The translations under genes and the position numbers were made by a program. 64,000 nt of DNA, from assembly GCA_955652705.1 (NCBI GenBank), contig CATPBK010000080.1:34406-98405 (forward strand), given 5' to 3'. This document shows, one piece after another, positions 21,006 through 30,001 of the stretch. The stretch is from Candidatus Dormiibacterota bacterium. GTDB lineage: Bacteria > Chloroflexota > Dormibacteria > Dormibacterales > Dormibacteraceae. Below the pieces are notes generated by a model that ran no database searches, was not told the origin of the DNA, and worked only from the letters and a program-made list of their open reading frames with translations. How positions within the stretch are numbered: position 1 is the first letter of the stretch; every line of letters begins with the position of its first letter.

Positions 21006-22297
21006 CGGAGAGCTCCGACAATTTGGGCCACCACCTGCTCGGGGGGGAGCCGGCGGGTGCGCGAGCCCGAAGCCCAGGTCACCGGTCCAGGGCCGCCGCA
21101 GTGAACCAAGCTCTGGGCGCCGACCTGCCCCCGCCAGCGCCTGGCTGCCGCCAGAGAGCGTGACTCGGTATCGACGACCGCTCGCATCCCGAAGAGGCGC
21201 AGCGAGGAGCCCAGCTTGAGCGCCACGGGCACGCCGGCGGCCGACCAGGCCACCGCCGCGTCCAGCTGGGGCAGCGCGGGCCGGCCGCCCGCTCGGGCGA
21301 TCGCCTCCGCCACCAGGTCCAGGTGGACCACGAAGCCGGTAGCCGGCGCCGGCCGCCCGAACCGCTCCAGCAGGCGATCGTAGCGGCCGCCTACGGCCAG
21401 GGGGCGGCCGAGATCGGCGCCGTACCCCTCGAAGATCACGCCGGTGTAGTAGTCGAAGTCGCGGATGGCGCCGAGGTCGAGGTTGACCTGGCCGCCGAGC
21501 CCGTGCTCGCGCAGCAGCTCTTCGACGCGGGCCAGGTCGGCCAGGGCTCGCTCGGACCGGCGGTTGGCGACCAGGCGGCCCGCGGCGTCGAGGATCTCGC
21601 GGCCGCCGCGCAGCGCCGGGAAACGGAGCAGCAGCTCCCGTTCGGCCGAACGCAGCGGTGTGGTCTCCAGAAGGCGCTCGAGTGCCACGAAGTCGCGCGC
21701 CGCGAGCGCCGCCCGAACCCCCGTCTCAACCTCTGCCGGCAGCTTGAGCCCGGCCAGGAGGCCGTGGAAGAACTCGGAGTGGCCGACGTCGACCTGGTAG
21801 CGCTTCAGCCCCGCCGCGTCGAGGCAGTGGACCGCCAGCGCGATGACCTCGGCGTCGGCTGCAGGCCCCGCCGCGCCGACCAGCTCAGCGCCGACCTGGT
21901 GCGTCTCGCGCCGGTTGGCGAAGCGACCGCCGTCGTTGGAGACGACGGACGCCGCGTAGCAGAGGCGCAGCGGCAGCGGCGCCGACCGCAGCTGCCCGGC
22001 CGCCAGCCGGGCCACCGGAATCGTCTTCTCGCCGACCAGGGCGACCAGCGAGCCGTCAGCGTCGGCGAACTTGAAGAGGCGCCGCTGCTGTTCAGGGCCG
22101 AGCCCGAGAGCGAGCGCTTCGACCGACTCCAGGGTCGGAGTGACGACGAACCGGTAGCCCCAGCGGCGCATCTCGGCGAGGATCGCCTCCTGGCCGGCCC
22201 GAAGCGACTCGGCCTCGTCGGGCAGCAGGTCCCGGAATCCCGGAACAGTGCCAGGAGCGGCGTTACTAGTCGGCGGCAAGGGAGGAATGGGTCGCAT
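21002..22297 (-). CDS. hisZ: ATP phosphoribosyltransferase regulatory subunit
   Basis: HisZ is a catalytically inactive relative of histidyl-tRNA synthetase that activates short HisG and senses histidine. The 431-residue protein keeps the class II core (GFRDLLPDEAE; RETHQVGAELVG; DFDYYTGVIFEGY) and has a reduced C-terminus without the full anticodon-binding domain. I chose the ATG giving MRPIPPLPP. Longer frames enter the palindromic spacer. Adjacent short hisG decides HisZ over HisS. Confidence 0.93.
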   Translation of the reverse strand: MRPIPPLPPTSNAAPGTVPGFRDLLPDEAESLRAGQEAILAEMRRWGYRFVVTPTLESVEALALGLGPEQQRRLFKFADADGSLVALVGEKTIPVARLAAGQLRSAPLPLRLCYAASVVSNDGGRFANRRETHQVGAELVGAAGPAADAEVIALAVHCLDAAGLKRYQVDVGHSEFFHGLLAGLKLPAEVETGVRAALAARDFVALERLLETTPLRSAERELLLRFPALRGGREILDAAGRLVANRRSERALADLARVEELLREHGLGGQVNLDLGAIRDFDYYTGVIFEGYGADLGRPLAVGGRYDRLLERFGRPAPATGFVVHLDLVAEAIARAGGRPALPQLDAAVAWSAAGVPVALKLGSSLRLFGMRAVVDTESRSLAAARRWRGQVGAQSLVHCGGPGPVTWASGSRTRRLPPEQVVAQIVGALR

Positions 22298-22514
22298 CCG
22301 ACCGCTCTGATCCACCGGGCGCCTACGGCGCTGATGCCGGTGTTGCGGGGCCCGGCGCGCGGCGTCGCGCATCTTCGGATGCGCTGCCTAGCGCGCCACC
22401 CGCGCCTGGGCACCGTCGGCCAGAGCGGCAGGGCTTTGCCCCTTCGGGCTGCTTGGCATTCCCCCCTTGCCGCCGACTAACTGAAGGTGTGAAAGGGCTC
22501 CCCGGAGGCGGTCG
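22298..22514. other. hisZ leader / spacer with stable hairpins
   Basis: This stretch should hold the his operon promoter. It contains a perfect 7-base stem with a TTCG loop on the plus strand (22367-22384), several other GC palindromes and a segment resembling part of the hisF-hisI spacer (GGCAGGGCTTTGCCCC). No leader peptide with a run of His codons was found. Confidence 0.5.
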
Positions 22515-23399
22515 TCATTCTTCCTCGTCCTCGTCGTCCTTGTCGTCCTCGTCGGCGTCCTCGGAGAAGTCGATGGTCTCCTCGTCCTCCGCCGCGCCGC
22601 CGCCGTCATCGAGGTCGTCGATGCGCTGGCCCCCGACGGCGCCTTCCTCGTCCTCGTCCCCCTCCTCCTCCTCGGTCTCGATCGGGAATTCGAGGTCGCG
22701 GGCGAGCAGGCTCTCTTTGGCGTAAGGCCGGAACTCGGCCGCCGCCCGCTGGCGGCGCACGGGGAAGCTGGGCTTGCCGACGAACTTGGGATCCTGATAG
22801 GTCTCGCGGATGATCAGCCTGACGCTGCCCGGCTCAGCCGCGGTGACCGCCGCCAGATAGCGGTTCCCGCCCTGCATGAACTTGATCAGGCGGCGGGCGA
22901 GGCGTGGCTCGATCAGCCCCAGCCGCACCCCGCGGACACTCTCCGCAACTATCGTGTCGCCCTCGATGCGGAGCTCCGCGATGTCGCCGGGCGCCACCTT
23001 GTTGTGCACGTCGGGGTCGGCGACGTCCTCCAGCGTGGTGGAGACCGTCTTGCCCATCTCTTCCACGAAGAGGTTCAGGTCGACCTTGGCCGGACCACTG
23101 CGCAGCTCGCCCTTGGTCTGGACCAGCACGTCCAGCTTGGCCCGGTTCTTCTGCGCGATGAGGTTGAGCGGGTTGAGCTGGAGGGTCTTCTCGTAGGACT
23201 CCTTGGCCTCCTTCAGCTTCCCGAGCTCCGTCAGCGCCTTGCCGATCCGGTTCAAGGTTTCCTCATCCGGCCCGAACTTCTCGAGGATGAATTTGTTCAG
23301 GTCAGCTGCTTCCTCCCAACGGCCGGCGATGGCCATCTGGATCGCCTCGTCCACGTACTGGGACCGGGGCTTTAAGTGTTCACTGAACTCCGTCTTCAA
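22515..23399 (-). CDS. TPR-repeat protein with strongly acidic C-terminal tail
   Basis: The 294-residue protein begins with two or three tetratricopeptide units (about residues 15-90: AGRWEEAADLNKFI, LGKLKEAKESYEKTLQLNP). A beta-rich middle domain follows (about 120-240, GDIAELRIEGDTIVAE and LIEPRLARRLIKFMQGG). The last 55 or so residues are dominated by Asp and Glu. TTG is chosen as start because GGAG lies eight bases upstream and the TPR begins right after. The role is unknown; an acidic tail suggests binding to a basic partner. It is divergent from the lipoprotein gene at 23617. Confidence 0.78.
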   Translation of the reverse strand: MKTEFSEHLKPRSQYVDEAIQMAIAGRWEEAADLNKFILEKFGPDEETLNRIGKALTELGKLKEAKESYEKTLQLNPLNLIAQKNRAKLDVLVQTKGELRSGPAKVDLNLFVEEMGKTVSTTLEDVADPDVHNKVAPGDIAELRIEGDTIVAESVRGVRLGLIEPRLARRLIKFMQGGNRYLAAVTAAEPGSVRLIIRETYQDPKFVGKPSFPVRRQRAAAEFRPYAKESLLARDLEFPIETEEEEGDEDEEGAVGGQRIDDLDDGGGAAEDEETIDFSEDADEDDKDDEDEEE

Positions 23400-23438
23400 T
23401 ACACGTGCTCCGATTGTCGGGCGGGGTGAGCGCGGTTG

Positions 23439-23444
23439 AGTATA
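23439..23444 (-). promoter_or_regulatory. Possible -10 box for the TPR gene
   Basis: The minus strand reads TATACT here, a near-consensus -10 hexamer about 40 bases before the TTG start. No good -35 hexamer is seen at the expected distance, so confidence is limited. Confidence 0.4.
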
Positions 23445-23458
23445 GCCACCGACTCGGA

Positions 23459-23488
23459 TTGACTTCGAACACCCCATTCGGATATACC
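23459..23488 (+). promoter_or_regulatory. Sigma-70-like promoter before the lipoprotein gene
   Basis: TTGACT (23459-23464) and TATACC (23483-23488) are separated by 18 bases, close to the housekeeping consensus. The start codon of the lipoprotein gene lies about 130 bases downstream, so the 5' leader is long. Confidence 0.65.
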
Positions 23489-23616
23489 CTTTGCCTCCGA
23501 GCGGGTGGGGAGACTCGCTTCCGACCGAGGGGCGAGGGGAAGAAGAAAAGCCAACCACAATTCCCACCCAGCCTGAGTAGGAGGAGATAGGAAGTCCGAA
23601 TAACCTACCTCGGCAG

Positions 23617-24837
23617 GTGAGACGCGTCCTGACCGCGCTGCTGGGACTGCTGCTGGCGGCCTGCAGCGCCGGGCCCCCCGCGCCCCGCTCCGCCTTCACC
23701 ATCGAGATCGGGGTCGCCGTGCCGCAGACCGGTCCCGATCGGGTCGTCGGCCTCTCCGTCCTGGACGGCGTCCGCTACGAGGTGAACAACGTCTGGCACG
23801 GTCGGGTCGAAGGCGTGCCCGTCAACCTGCGCGACTTCGACAGCACGCCGGGCGGCGTCCGCGACCCGGTGGCGGGAGCCGACAACATCGGGCGCCTGGC
23901 GAACGACTCCAGGGTGCTGGGAGTGATCGGTCCCCTGTTCTCGAGCGAGGCCGAGCATGAGATCCCGATCGCCAACGCGTCCAACCTCGCCATGGTCTCG
24001 CCAGCCGCTTCGAACGAGTGTCTGACGAGAGAAGCGCCGGGCTGCTCCGGCCTGGCCAACGACCTGCGGCCGGCCGGCCCCAACAACTTCTTCCGCGTCG
24101 TGGCGGCCGACGACCTGGCCGCGCCGGCGATGGCGGCCTACGCGAGCGGGACGCTCAAGCTCTCGGGCTTCGCGGTGGCGTCCGACGGCCAGGCCTACGG
24201 CAAAGCCCTCGCCGACGCCTTCGAGGCCGAGCTCCGTAAACGTTCGGGCCCGCCCGTGCTGCGCAACGACTTCGACCCTCGCACCAGCACCGATCTGGAC
24301 GCCTTCCTGCACGCGGCTGCCGGCAAGGGCGCCAAGGCCGTGTACTTCGGCGGCCGGGACACCGGCGGCGCGTGCCTGGCCAGATCGAAGATGACCGGCG
24401 TATTCGACGCCTCGGTCCCCTTTCTCGGCGGCGATGCCATCCTCACGCCGGTCTGCCTGCGCGACGCCGCGCCGAGCGCGGTCGGCATGCAGGCGACGCT
24501 GAACGGCGTTGACCCTGACCACCTCACGAGCGGTATGGCGACGGCAGACGCCTTCAAGGCGGCCTACCAGGACATGTTCGGCCGCTACACCCTGCCGGCC
24601 ATCGACGCCAGCGGGGTGCTGCTGGCCGCCATCTCGCGGGCGGTCAAGGCAGCGGGCGGCAACCTGCCGAGCAAGGAGGACGTGCGAGCTCAGGTGGCGT
24701 CAACGCGGGATTACAAGGGGGCGCTGGGCGCGACGACCTTCGACGCTCGGGGCGATACCACGCTCAAGATCTTCTCCGTCTACACGACGTCAGGCACGCC
24801 CGTCGCCTGGTCGTGGGCGGCGGAAGAACGGCTTTAG
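23617..24837 (+). CDS. Branched-chain amino acid-type ABC transporter substrate-binding lipoprotein (orphan)
   Basis: The 406-residue protein has a lipoprotein signal with lipobox LLAAC at the N-terminus, then the two-lobed type I periplasmic-binding fold of LivK-like receptors (IEIGVAVPQTGPD; VLGVIGPLFSSEAEHEIPIAN; YFGGRDTGG; DASGVLLAAISRAVKAAG). It would capture an amino acid or similar ligand at the cell surface. No permease or ATPase gene adjoins it, so it may use the liv transporter encoded at 36.6-40.3 kb or act as a sensor. The GTG start gives a proper signal. The end nearly abuts a convergent gene. Confidence 0.87.
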   Translation: MRRVLTALLGLLLAACSAGPPAPRSAFTIEIGVAVPQTGPDRVVGLSVLDGVRYEVNNVWHGRVEGVPVNLRDFDSTPGGVRDPVAGADNIGRLANDSRVLGVIGPLFSSEAEHEIPIANASNLAMVSPAASNECLTREAPGCSGLANDLRPAGPNNFFRVVAADDLAAPAMAAYASGTLKLSGFAVASDGQAYGKALADAFEAELRKRSGPPVLRNDFDPRTSTDLDAFLHAAAGKGAKAVYFGGRDTGGACLARSKMTGVFDASVPFLGGDAILTPVCLRDAAPSAVGMQATLNGVDPDHLTSGMATADAFKAAYQDMFGRYTLPAIDASGVLLAAISRAVKAAGGNLPSKEDVRAQVASTRDYKGALGATTFDARGDTTLKIFSVYTTSGTPVAWSWAAEERL

Positions 24838-24852
24838 CCGGGCGCCAGCCGA

Positions 24853-25680
24853 TCAGCCGCCTGGCCTGTAGCTGGAGAAGAAAAGGAAGGCCAGCAGCAC
24901 GGCGAAGAGCCCGTACTCCATCACCACGTGGCGGTTCAGGCTCTCTTCGGCCGTGTGCCGGATCACGCCCCGGTTGATGTACCAGGCCAGCAGCAGCATC
25001 CCGGCGAACACGCCCTCGGCGACGCCCTGCAGGTAGAAGAAGATCGCCCACGCGAAGAAGGTCACTACCTGGGCCACGATCAATGCGAACAGGAAGGCTC
25101 GGCGGGGCGGAATCGGGTCGCCGGAAATGCGGAAGCTGCGGAAGGCCGCCAGGACCGAGATGATCCCGATCCAGGCCAGCTTCAGGGCCAGGTTGAAAGG
25201 CGAGCTCAGGACCGCGACGAAGCCCCCCACCATGGCCACCGCCAGGATCGACTCCTGCATGAAGTGGTGGCCGCGCTTGGCCTGGTCTGCCAGGCGGATG
25301 AAGTCCAGCCGCGAGGAGACCAGGAAGCAGGTGCCGAACACCAGCACGGCCAGCCCGTAGCGCCACCACTCGGGAATGATCAGCGAGAGGCCGGCCAGGG
25401 CCAGGGCGCCCAGGACAGCGGGCACGTAGTACTCGACCGCGGGCAGGCTCGCGCCGCTCTCGGAGCGCAAGTAGCCGAACAGCGCGGGGGCGGCGACCGC
25501 GAGCAGCCCGGCGGCCAGGAACCAGACCCGCCCGGGCGACACCAGCTCGGACTTGAAGCCGAGCGCCAGTGCCACCAGGACCAGCGAGGCGAACACCAGG
25601 AACCGGGGATCCCGCTCGACAGGCACGACGGCTGCCGTCGTACGCCGAACGTGCTCGTCGACAGGAGGCGGGGTTTTCAT
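24853..25680 (-). CDS. Multi-pass membrane protein of unknown function
   Basis: The 275 residues contain about eight hydrophobic segments, for example LVFASLVLVALALGF, VWFLAAGLLAVAAPALFGY and FAWAIFFYLQGVAEG. The N-terminal 25 residues are soluble and basic. No enzyme motif is recognised. The start ATG overlaps the end of the cupin gene by 4 bases, so it is the last gene of the sugar-nucleotide unit. A role in the envelope is plausible but not shown. Confidence 0.75.
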   Translation of the reverse strand: MKTPPPVDEHVRRTTAAVVPVERDPRFLVFASLVLVALALGFKSELVSPGRVWFLAAGLLAVAAPALFGYLRSESGASLPAVEYYVPAVLGALALAGLSLIIPEWWRYGLAVLVFGTCFLVSSRLDFIRLADQAKRGHHFMQESILAVAMVGGFVAVLSSPFNLALKLAWIGIISVLAAFRSFRISGDPIPPRRAFLFALIVAQVVTFFAWAIFFYLQGVAEGVFAGMLLLAWYINRGVIRHTAEESLNRHVVMEYGLFAVLLAFLFFSSYRPGG

Positions 25681-26060
25681 GGCTCGGGTGTGCCCCCGGG
25701 AACCCTACCGTATCGGTCTTCCAGCCGGACGACGTCGTCGATCTCCCCGGTGGAGACCTCGAATACGTCGCAGTCCTCGACCGCCGTCATCCGGTGCCGG
25801 CGGCCGGGCGGAACGTGGATGGTGTCGCCCGCCTTCAGGTGGAGGCGCTGGAGGGCGCCGGACTCGTCGCCGACGTCGAAGTCGAGCCGGCCCGACATCA
25901 CCAGCAAGGTCTCGTCCTTGCGCTCGTGGTACTGGAGGGAGAGGGCCTCGCCTCGGTTGATGTGGAGGATCTTGCCGAGATAGCGGTCGGTGACTGCCCA
26001 GCGGATCTCGTAGCCCCAGGGCTTGTCGACCCGAGTGTCCTCGGCCCGCTTAACCTCCAC
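25677..26060 (-). CDS. Cupin protein, mannose-6-phosphate isomerase-like
   Basis: The 127-residue single-domain cupin resembles the C-terminal isomerase domain of type II mannose-6-phosphate isomerases: VDKPWGYEIRW, then metal-binding LSLQYHERKDETLLVMSG and HVPPGRRHRM. It could interconvert fructose-6-phosphate and mannose-6-phosphate, feeding the phosphomutase and GDP-mannose pyrophosphorylase encoded just upstream. It overlaps the mutase gene by 11 bases. Free-standing cupins of this group are not all proven isomerases. Confidence 0.8.
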   Translation of the reverse strand: MEVKRAEDTRVDKPWGYEIRWAVTDRYLGKILHINRGEALSLQYHERKDETLLVMSGRLDFDVGDESGALQRLHLKAGDTIHVPPGRRHRMTAVEDCDVFEVSTGEIDDVVRLEDRYGRVPGGTPEP

Positions 26061-27576
26061 TTCCCGCTCCCACCCCGATCACCTCTGACATCTCGTCCAG
26101 CCGCCGGGTGACGTCCTCCTTGGTGGCCGCCTCGGAGTAGATCCGAATCAGGGGCTCGGTCCCGCTGGTCCGGACCAGCACCCAGGACCCGTCCGCCAGA
26201 TAGAACTTGAAGCCGTCGTCGTCGCGCACCCGTTCGACCTTCTGGCCGGCCACCTGTTTGGGCGCCTTCTCGGCGAGCGTCTTCAGGATCACCTGCCGGT
26301 CGCGGTCGTAAGTCTCACGGCGCATGGGCACGTCGCGACGCTCGTACGCATGCGGCCCCACCCGCTTCTGGAGGTCGGCCAGAACCTCGCTGATCGGCTT
26401 GCGGTAACGGACGATCATGTCGGCGAAGAAGAGGCCCGCCAGGAGGCCGTCGCGCTCCGGGATATGGCCGCGGATGCCGAAGCCGCCGCTCTCCTCTCCG
26501 CCAAGCACCGCGTCGGTCTCCATCATCTTCGGCGCCACGAACTTGAAACCGACCGGCACCTCGTAGACGGGGACCTTGAACTCCTTGGCGAGCTGGTCGG
26601 CCATCGACGTCATATTCACGGTCTTGACTACCGGACCCAGCCAGCCCTTGATCTCGAAGAGGTAGAGCATGAGCAGGGCGTAGACCTGGAGCTGGGTGAT
26701 GAACCTGCCCTTCTCGTCGATGATCCCAACCCGGTCGGCGTCGCCGTCTGTCGCGACGCAGAGGTCGTAGCCGCCCGACTTCATGGTCGCCAGGGCGGAC
26801 TGCAGGTTCCGCGGGATCGGCTCTGGGTTGATCCCTCCGAAGTACGGGTTCCGCTCAGCGTGGAGCTCGGTCAGCTGGGTGGAGCCGCCGGCCAAGAGCC
26901 CGCCCAAGTACCCGTAGCCCGAACCGAACATGCACTCGTGCAGGACCTTCAAGCCGGAGCCGCGCAGAGCCGGGAGGTCCACCATGCGGCCGACCTGCTC
27001 GAAGTACGCGGGCAGCGGCTCGTAGGTCTCCACTCCGTCCTCGGCCCGCTTGACCGAGCCGGCGTCGATGTCCGCGATCCGGCGCTCGAGGTCACGGATC
27101 ACCTCGGTCGGGGCCGAGCTGCCGGTTTCCGGCTTGTACTTGACCCCATTGAAAAGCCACGGGTTGTGGCTGGCGGTGATGACGGCCGCGCCGTCCGCCT
27201 TGCGGTCGATGACCGTCCAGGAGGCGACCTGGGTCGGCGAGGGCCGATCGAAGATCAGCACCTTGATGCCGTTGCCGGCGAAAACCCGAGCCACTTCGCG
27301 GGCGAATTCCTCGGAAGCGAAGCGGCAGTCATAGCCGACCACCGCGAGTGGAGTGGCGCCTTTCCGTCTGTCCTTGAGGAAGTCGGCGATCCCCTGAGCG
27401 ACACGGCGGACGTTGTCGTAGGTGAAGTCGTCGGCGATGATGCCCCGCCAGCCGTCGGTGCCGAACTTGATCTCGGCCAAGATCAGCGAGGGGGTGAAGA
27501 GGGGCGTCGAGCGATCCGGCGATCCTGTCGAGCCGAGCCCGAGGAGGCGCCGGAGGACCGGAGGGAGCGCATCCAA
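26050..27576 (-). CDS. Phosphoglucomutase / phosphomannomutase family protein
   Basis: This alpha-D-phosphohexomutase moves phosphate between C6 and C1 of glucose or mannose. All four landmarks are present: KFGTDGWRG, the phosphoserine loop VITASHNP, the metal loop ATDGDADRVG, the sugar loop GGEESGGFG and the phosphate loop VRTSGTEPLIR. The ATG used has GGAG seven bases upstream and gives 508 residues with a 35-residue N-terminal extension. TTG at 27480 is an alternative without a ribosome site. Context with manC and the cupin favours mannose metabolism. Confidence 0.9.
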   Translation of the reverse strand: MDALPPVLRRLLGLGSTGSPDRSTPLFTPSLILAEIKFGTDGWRGIIADDFTYDNVRRVAQGIADFLKDRRKGATPLAVVGYDCRFASEEFAREVARVFAGNGIKVLIFDRPSPTQVASWTVIDRKADGAAVITASHNPWLFNGVKYKPETGSSAPTEVIRDLERRIADIDAGSVKRAEDGVETYEPLPAYFEQVGRMVDLPALRGSGLKVLHECMFGSGYGYLGGLLAGGSTQLTELHAERNPYFGGINPEPIPRNLQSALATMKSGGYDLCVATDGDADRVGIIDEKGRFITQLQVYALLMLYLFEIKGWLGPVVKTVNMTSMADQLAKEFKVPVYEVPVGFKFVAPKMMETDAVLGGEESGGFGIRGHIPERDGLLAGLFFADMIVRYRKPISEVLADLQKRVGPHAYERRDVPMRRETYDRDRQVILKTLAEKAPKQVAGQKVERVRDDDGFKFYLADGSWVLVRTSGTEPLIRIYSEAATKEDVTRRLDEMSEVIGVGAGSGG

Positions 27577-27684
27577 CGACTCCGTGACCGAGGACCGGAC
27601 GAGCCGACATGGGGATCGGCCGGCAGGGCGTCGCAGCGCCGACGCCGACCGCGAAGCGGTTGGGAACCCCTCTTCCTCACCTCG

Positions 27685-28746
27685 CTAAAGGTACTTCGTC
27701 TTGCCGCGGGTCTTGAGACGGTCGACCACGCTCTTCACCTCCTGGGCACGGTCCCTCGGCACCACCAGTAGGGCTTCCTCGGTGTCGATCACCACGAGGT
27801 CCTTCACGCCGATGACAGCGATCGCCTTGCCTGGAGCGGAGATGAAGGAGCCCGCGGCGTCGACCAGGATCGGGTCGCCGCGCAGCACGTTCCCGGCCGC
27901 ATCCTTCGGCAGCAGTGAGTGCAGCTCGGACCAGGACCCGATGTCCACCCATTCGAAGCCGCCGGGCACCAGGAGCAGCCGGTCGGTGCGCTCCATGATC
28001 GTGTTGTCGACGGCGTCCGCAGGCAGCCGCGCATAGAGCCTCGCCGCCCGGGCCTCATCGCCGGCGCGCCGGGCCGCGAGTACGCGATGCAAACCGCGGA
28101 AGTGGCGCGGCGAGTAGCGGGCCAGCTCCTCGAGGAAGACGCCCACCCGCCAAGAGAACATCGCCAGGTTCCAGTAGTGGTCGCCCTCCGCCAGGTACTC
28201 CCGTGCCTTCGCCAGGGACGGCTTCTCCACGAACCGGTCCACCTTGAGCGCCGTGACGCCCCCGCCGCGAAACCTGCCCGCCGTCCTGATGTAGCCGAAC
28301 CCGGTGGCCGGGTAAGTGGGCCGGAGCCCGATCGTCACCAGGCGGTCGGTGCCGGCCGCCAGGCGCGCCGAGCGCTTGATAGCCGCGCCGAAAGCGCGGC
28401 GCCCCTTGACGACGTGGTCCGCCGGGAGGCTGAGCATCACCGCCTCCGGGTCCCGCTCGGCCAGCGTCAAGGCGGCCAGGCCGAGGGCGCTGGTGGTGCC
28501 CCGGGCGACGGGCTCGATGATCATCCGGTCCCGCCGGAGCAGTGGCAGCTGGGCCAGGATCGGCTCAACCTGGCGGGCCTCGGTCAGCACGTACACCTCC
28601 TCGGCCAGGGGGCGGACGCGGTCGTAGGTCTCCTGCAGAAGGGAGCGGCCGCTGCCCGTCAGGTCCAGAAGGTGCTTCGGCCGGGCGCGGTTGGACCACG
28701 GCCAGAGGCGTGACCCCGCCCCGCCGGCGGGGATGACCGCGATCAG
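27685..28746 (-). CDS. manC: Mannose-1-phosphate guanylyltransferase (apparent CTG start)
   Basis: It makes GDP-mannose from mannose-1-phosphate and GTP. The 353-residue protein shows the nucleotidyltransferase loop [15 protein letters not shown] with RPKHLL, then [25 protein letters not shown] and [11 protein letters not shown]. No beta-helix or fused isomerase domain is present. No ATG, GTG or TTG is near the conserved N-terminus. CTG, fused as CTGA with the metK stop and preceded by GAGG at seven bases, opens LIAVIPAGG. Upstream codons of the same frame read only as metK shadow. Confidence 0.9.
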   Translation of the reverse strand: MIAVIPAGGAGSRLWPWSNRARPKHLLDLTGSGRSLLQETYDRVRPLAEEVYVLTEARQVEPILAQLPLLRRDRMIIEPVARGTTSALGLAALTLAERDPEAVMLSLPADHVVKGRRAFGAAIKRSARLAAGTDRLVTIGLRPTYPATGFGYIRTAGRFRGGGVTALKVDRFVEKPSLAKAREYLAEGDHYWNLAMFSWRVGVFLEELARYSPRHFRGLHRVLAARRAGDEARAARLYARLPADAVDNTIMERTDRLLLVPGGFEWVDIGSWSELHSLLPKDAAGNVLRGDPILVDAAGSFISAPGKAIAVIGVKDLVVIDTEEALLVVPRDRAQEVKSVVDRLKTRGKTKYL

Positions 28747-29906
28747 TCCCTTACCTCGGCCAGGAGGTCCGGGGCGCGCGTGGTGTCCTCCCAGGGCGCC
28801 TCGATGTCGGTCCGTCCGAAGTGGCCGTAGCAGGCCGTCGGCCGGAAGAGCGGCCGCCGCAGGTTGAGCTCCTTGATGATTCCGAGCGGGCTCAGGTCGA
28901 ACTGCCGCTCGACGGCCCGCTTGATCTCGGAGTCGGGAACCTTGCCCGTACCGAAGGTCTGGACGGCGATTGCCACCGGCTTGACGACGCCGATGGCGTA
29001 GGCCAGCTGGACCTCGCAGCGGCTGGCCAGTCCCGCCGCCACGATGTTCTTGGCGACGTACCTGGCGCCGTAGGCGCCTGCCCGGTCGACCTTGGTCGGG
29101 TCCTTGCCGGAGAAGCAGCCGCCGCCCTGGCGGGCGTACCCGCCATAGCTGTCGACCTGCGTTTTGCGTCCGGTCAGCCCGACGTCGGCGGCGGGACCGC
29201 CGATCACGAACCGCCCGGTTGGGTTGACCAGGCAGCGGAAGCCGTCCTTGCGGAGCGCCTTCGGGATGACCTTGTCGACGACCTGCTCTTCGAGATCTTT
29301 CCGGATCTCGTCCGGGGTGGCCTCCTCGTGGTGCTGCGCCGAGATCACGACGGTGTCGACGCGAGCCGGCTTGCCCTCGACGCCGTACTCCACAGTGACC
29401 TGGCATTTGCCGTCGGGCCGCAGGTAGCCGACGGTCTTCGAGCGGCGCACCTCCGCCAGCCGCCTGGCGAGCGCGTGGGCGAGGCTGATGGGCAGCGGCA
29501 TCAGCTCCGGGGTCTCGTCGCAGGCGAAACCGAACATCATCCCGGAGTCGCCGGCGCCGCCCACGTCCACGCCCTGGGCGATGTCGGGCGACTGCTCGTC
29601 GATGCTGGTGATGACGCCGCAGGTCTCCGCGTCGAGGCCATACCGGGCGCGGGTGTAGCCCACATCCCGGATGGTCTGCCGGATGATCCGGGGGATGTCG
29701 ACATAGCAGTCGGTGGTGATCTCTCCCATCACGATGATGAGACCGGTCGTGATGGCCGTCTCGCAGGCGACCCGGGCCAGCGGGTCCTTCGAGAGGATCG
29801 CGTCGAGGATCGAGTCGGAGACCTGGTCAGCGAGCTTGTCCGGGTGCCCCTCGGAGCAGGACTCCGACGTGAAGAGAAGGGGGGCGGCGCCGTCTTTGCG
29901 CTTCAT
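28743..29906 (-). CDS. metK: S-adenosylmethionine synthetase
   Basis: It makes SAM from methionine and ATP. The sequence has the N-terminal [20 protein letters not shown], the hexapeptide [10 protein letters not shown] and the P-loop-like [19 protein letters not shown]. From ATG the protein is 387 residues. GGAGG lies 13 to 17 bases upstream and a GTG immediately precedes the ATG. A longer frame to 29954 would include the ribosome site. The 95-base leader was searched for SAM riboswitch sequences without a convincing match. Confidence 0.95.
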   Translation of the reverse strand: MKRKDGAAPLLFTSESCSEGHPDKLADQVSDSILDAILSKDPLARVACETAITTGLIIVMGEITTDCYVDIPRIIRQTIRDVGYTRARYGLDAETCGVITSIDEQSPDIAQGVDVGGAGDSGMMFGFACDETPELMPLPISLAHALARRLAEVRRSKTVGYLRPDGKCQVTVEYGVEGKPARVDTVVISAQHHEEATPDEIRKDLEEQVVDKVIPKALRKDGFRCLVNPTGRFVIGGPAADVGLTGRKTQVDSYGGYARQGGGCFSGKDPTKVDRAGAYGARYVAKNIVAAGLASRCEVQLAYAIGVVKPVAIAVQTFGTGKVPDSEIKRAVERQFDLSPLGIIKELNLRRPLFRPTACYGHFGRTDIEAPWEDTTRAPDLLAEVRD

Positions 29907-30001
29907 CACGCTGCAACTTCCTCCTTGCTTCCCGCGCCGGCAAAACCGGGCCACCGTGCGGGCTCGGCTCCAGGCGCCGGGAGTACCGGCAGGTGAGTAG
30001 C

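Noticed and set aside
22298..22514. His-rich leader peptide for his operon attenuation
   Set aside because: Short frames here contain at most two His codons close together, with no run of His codons before the hairpins.
29907..30001. Possible SAM riboswitch before metK
   Set aside because: The leader has GC hairpins, but I could not match the conserved segments of SAM-I, SAM-II or SAM-IV type aptamers. A covariance-model search (Infernal with Rfam SAM families) would decide it.
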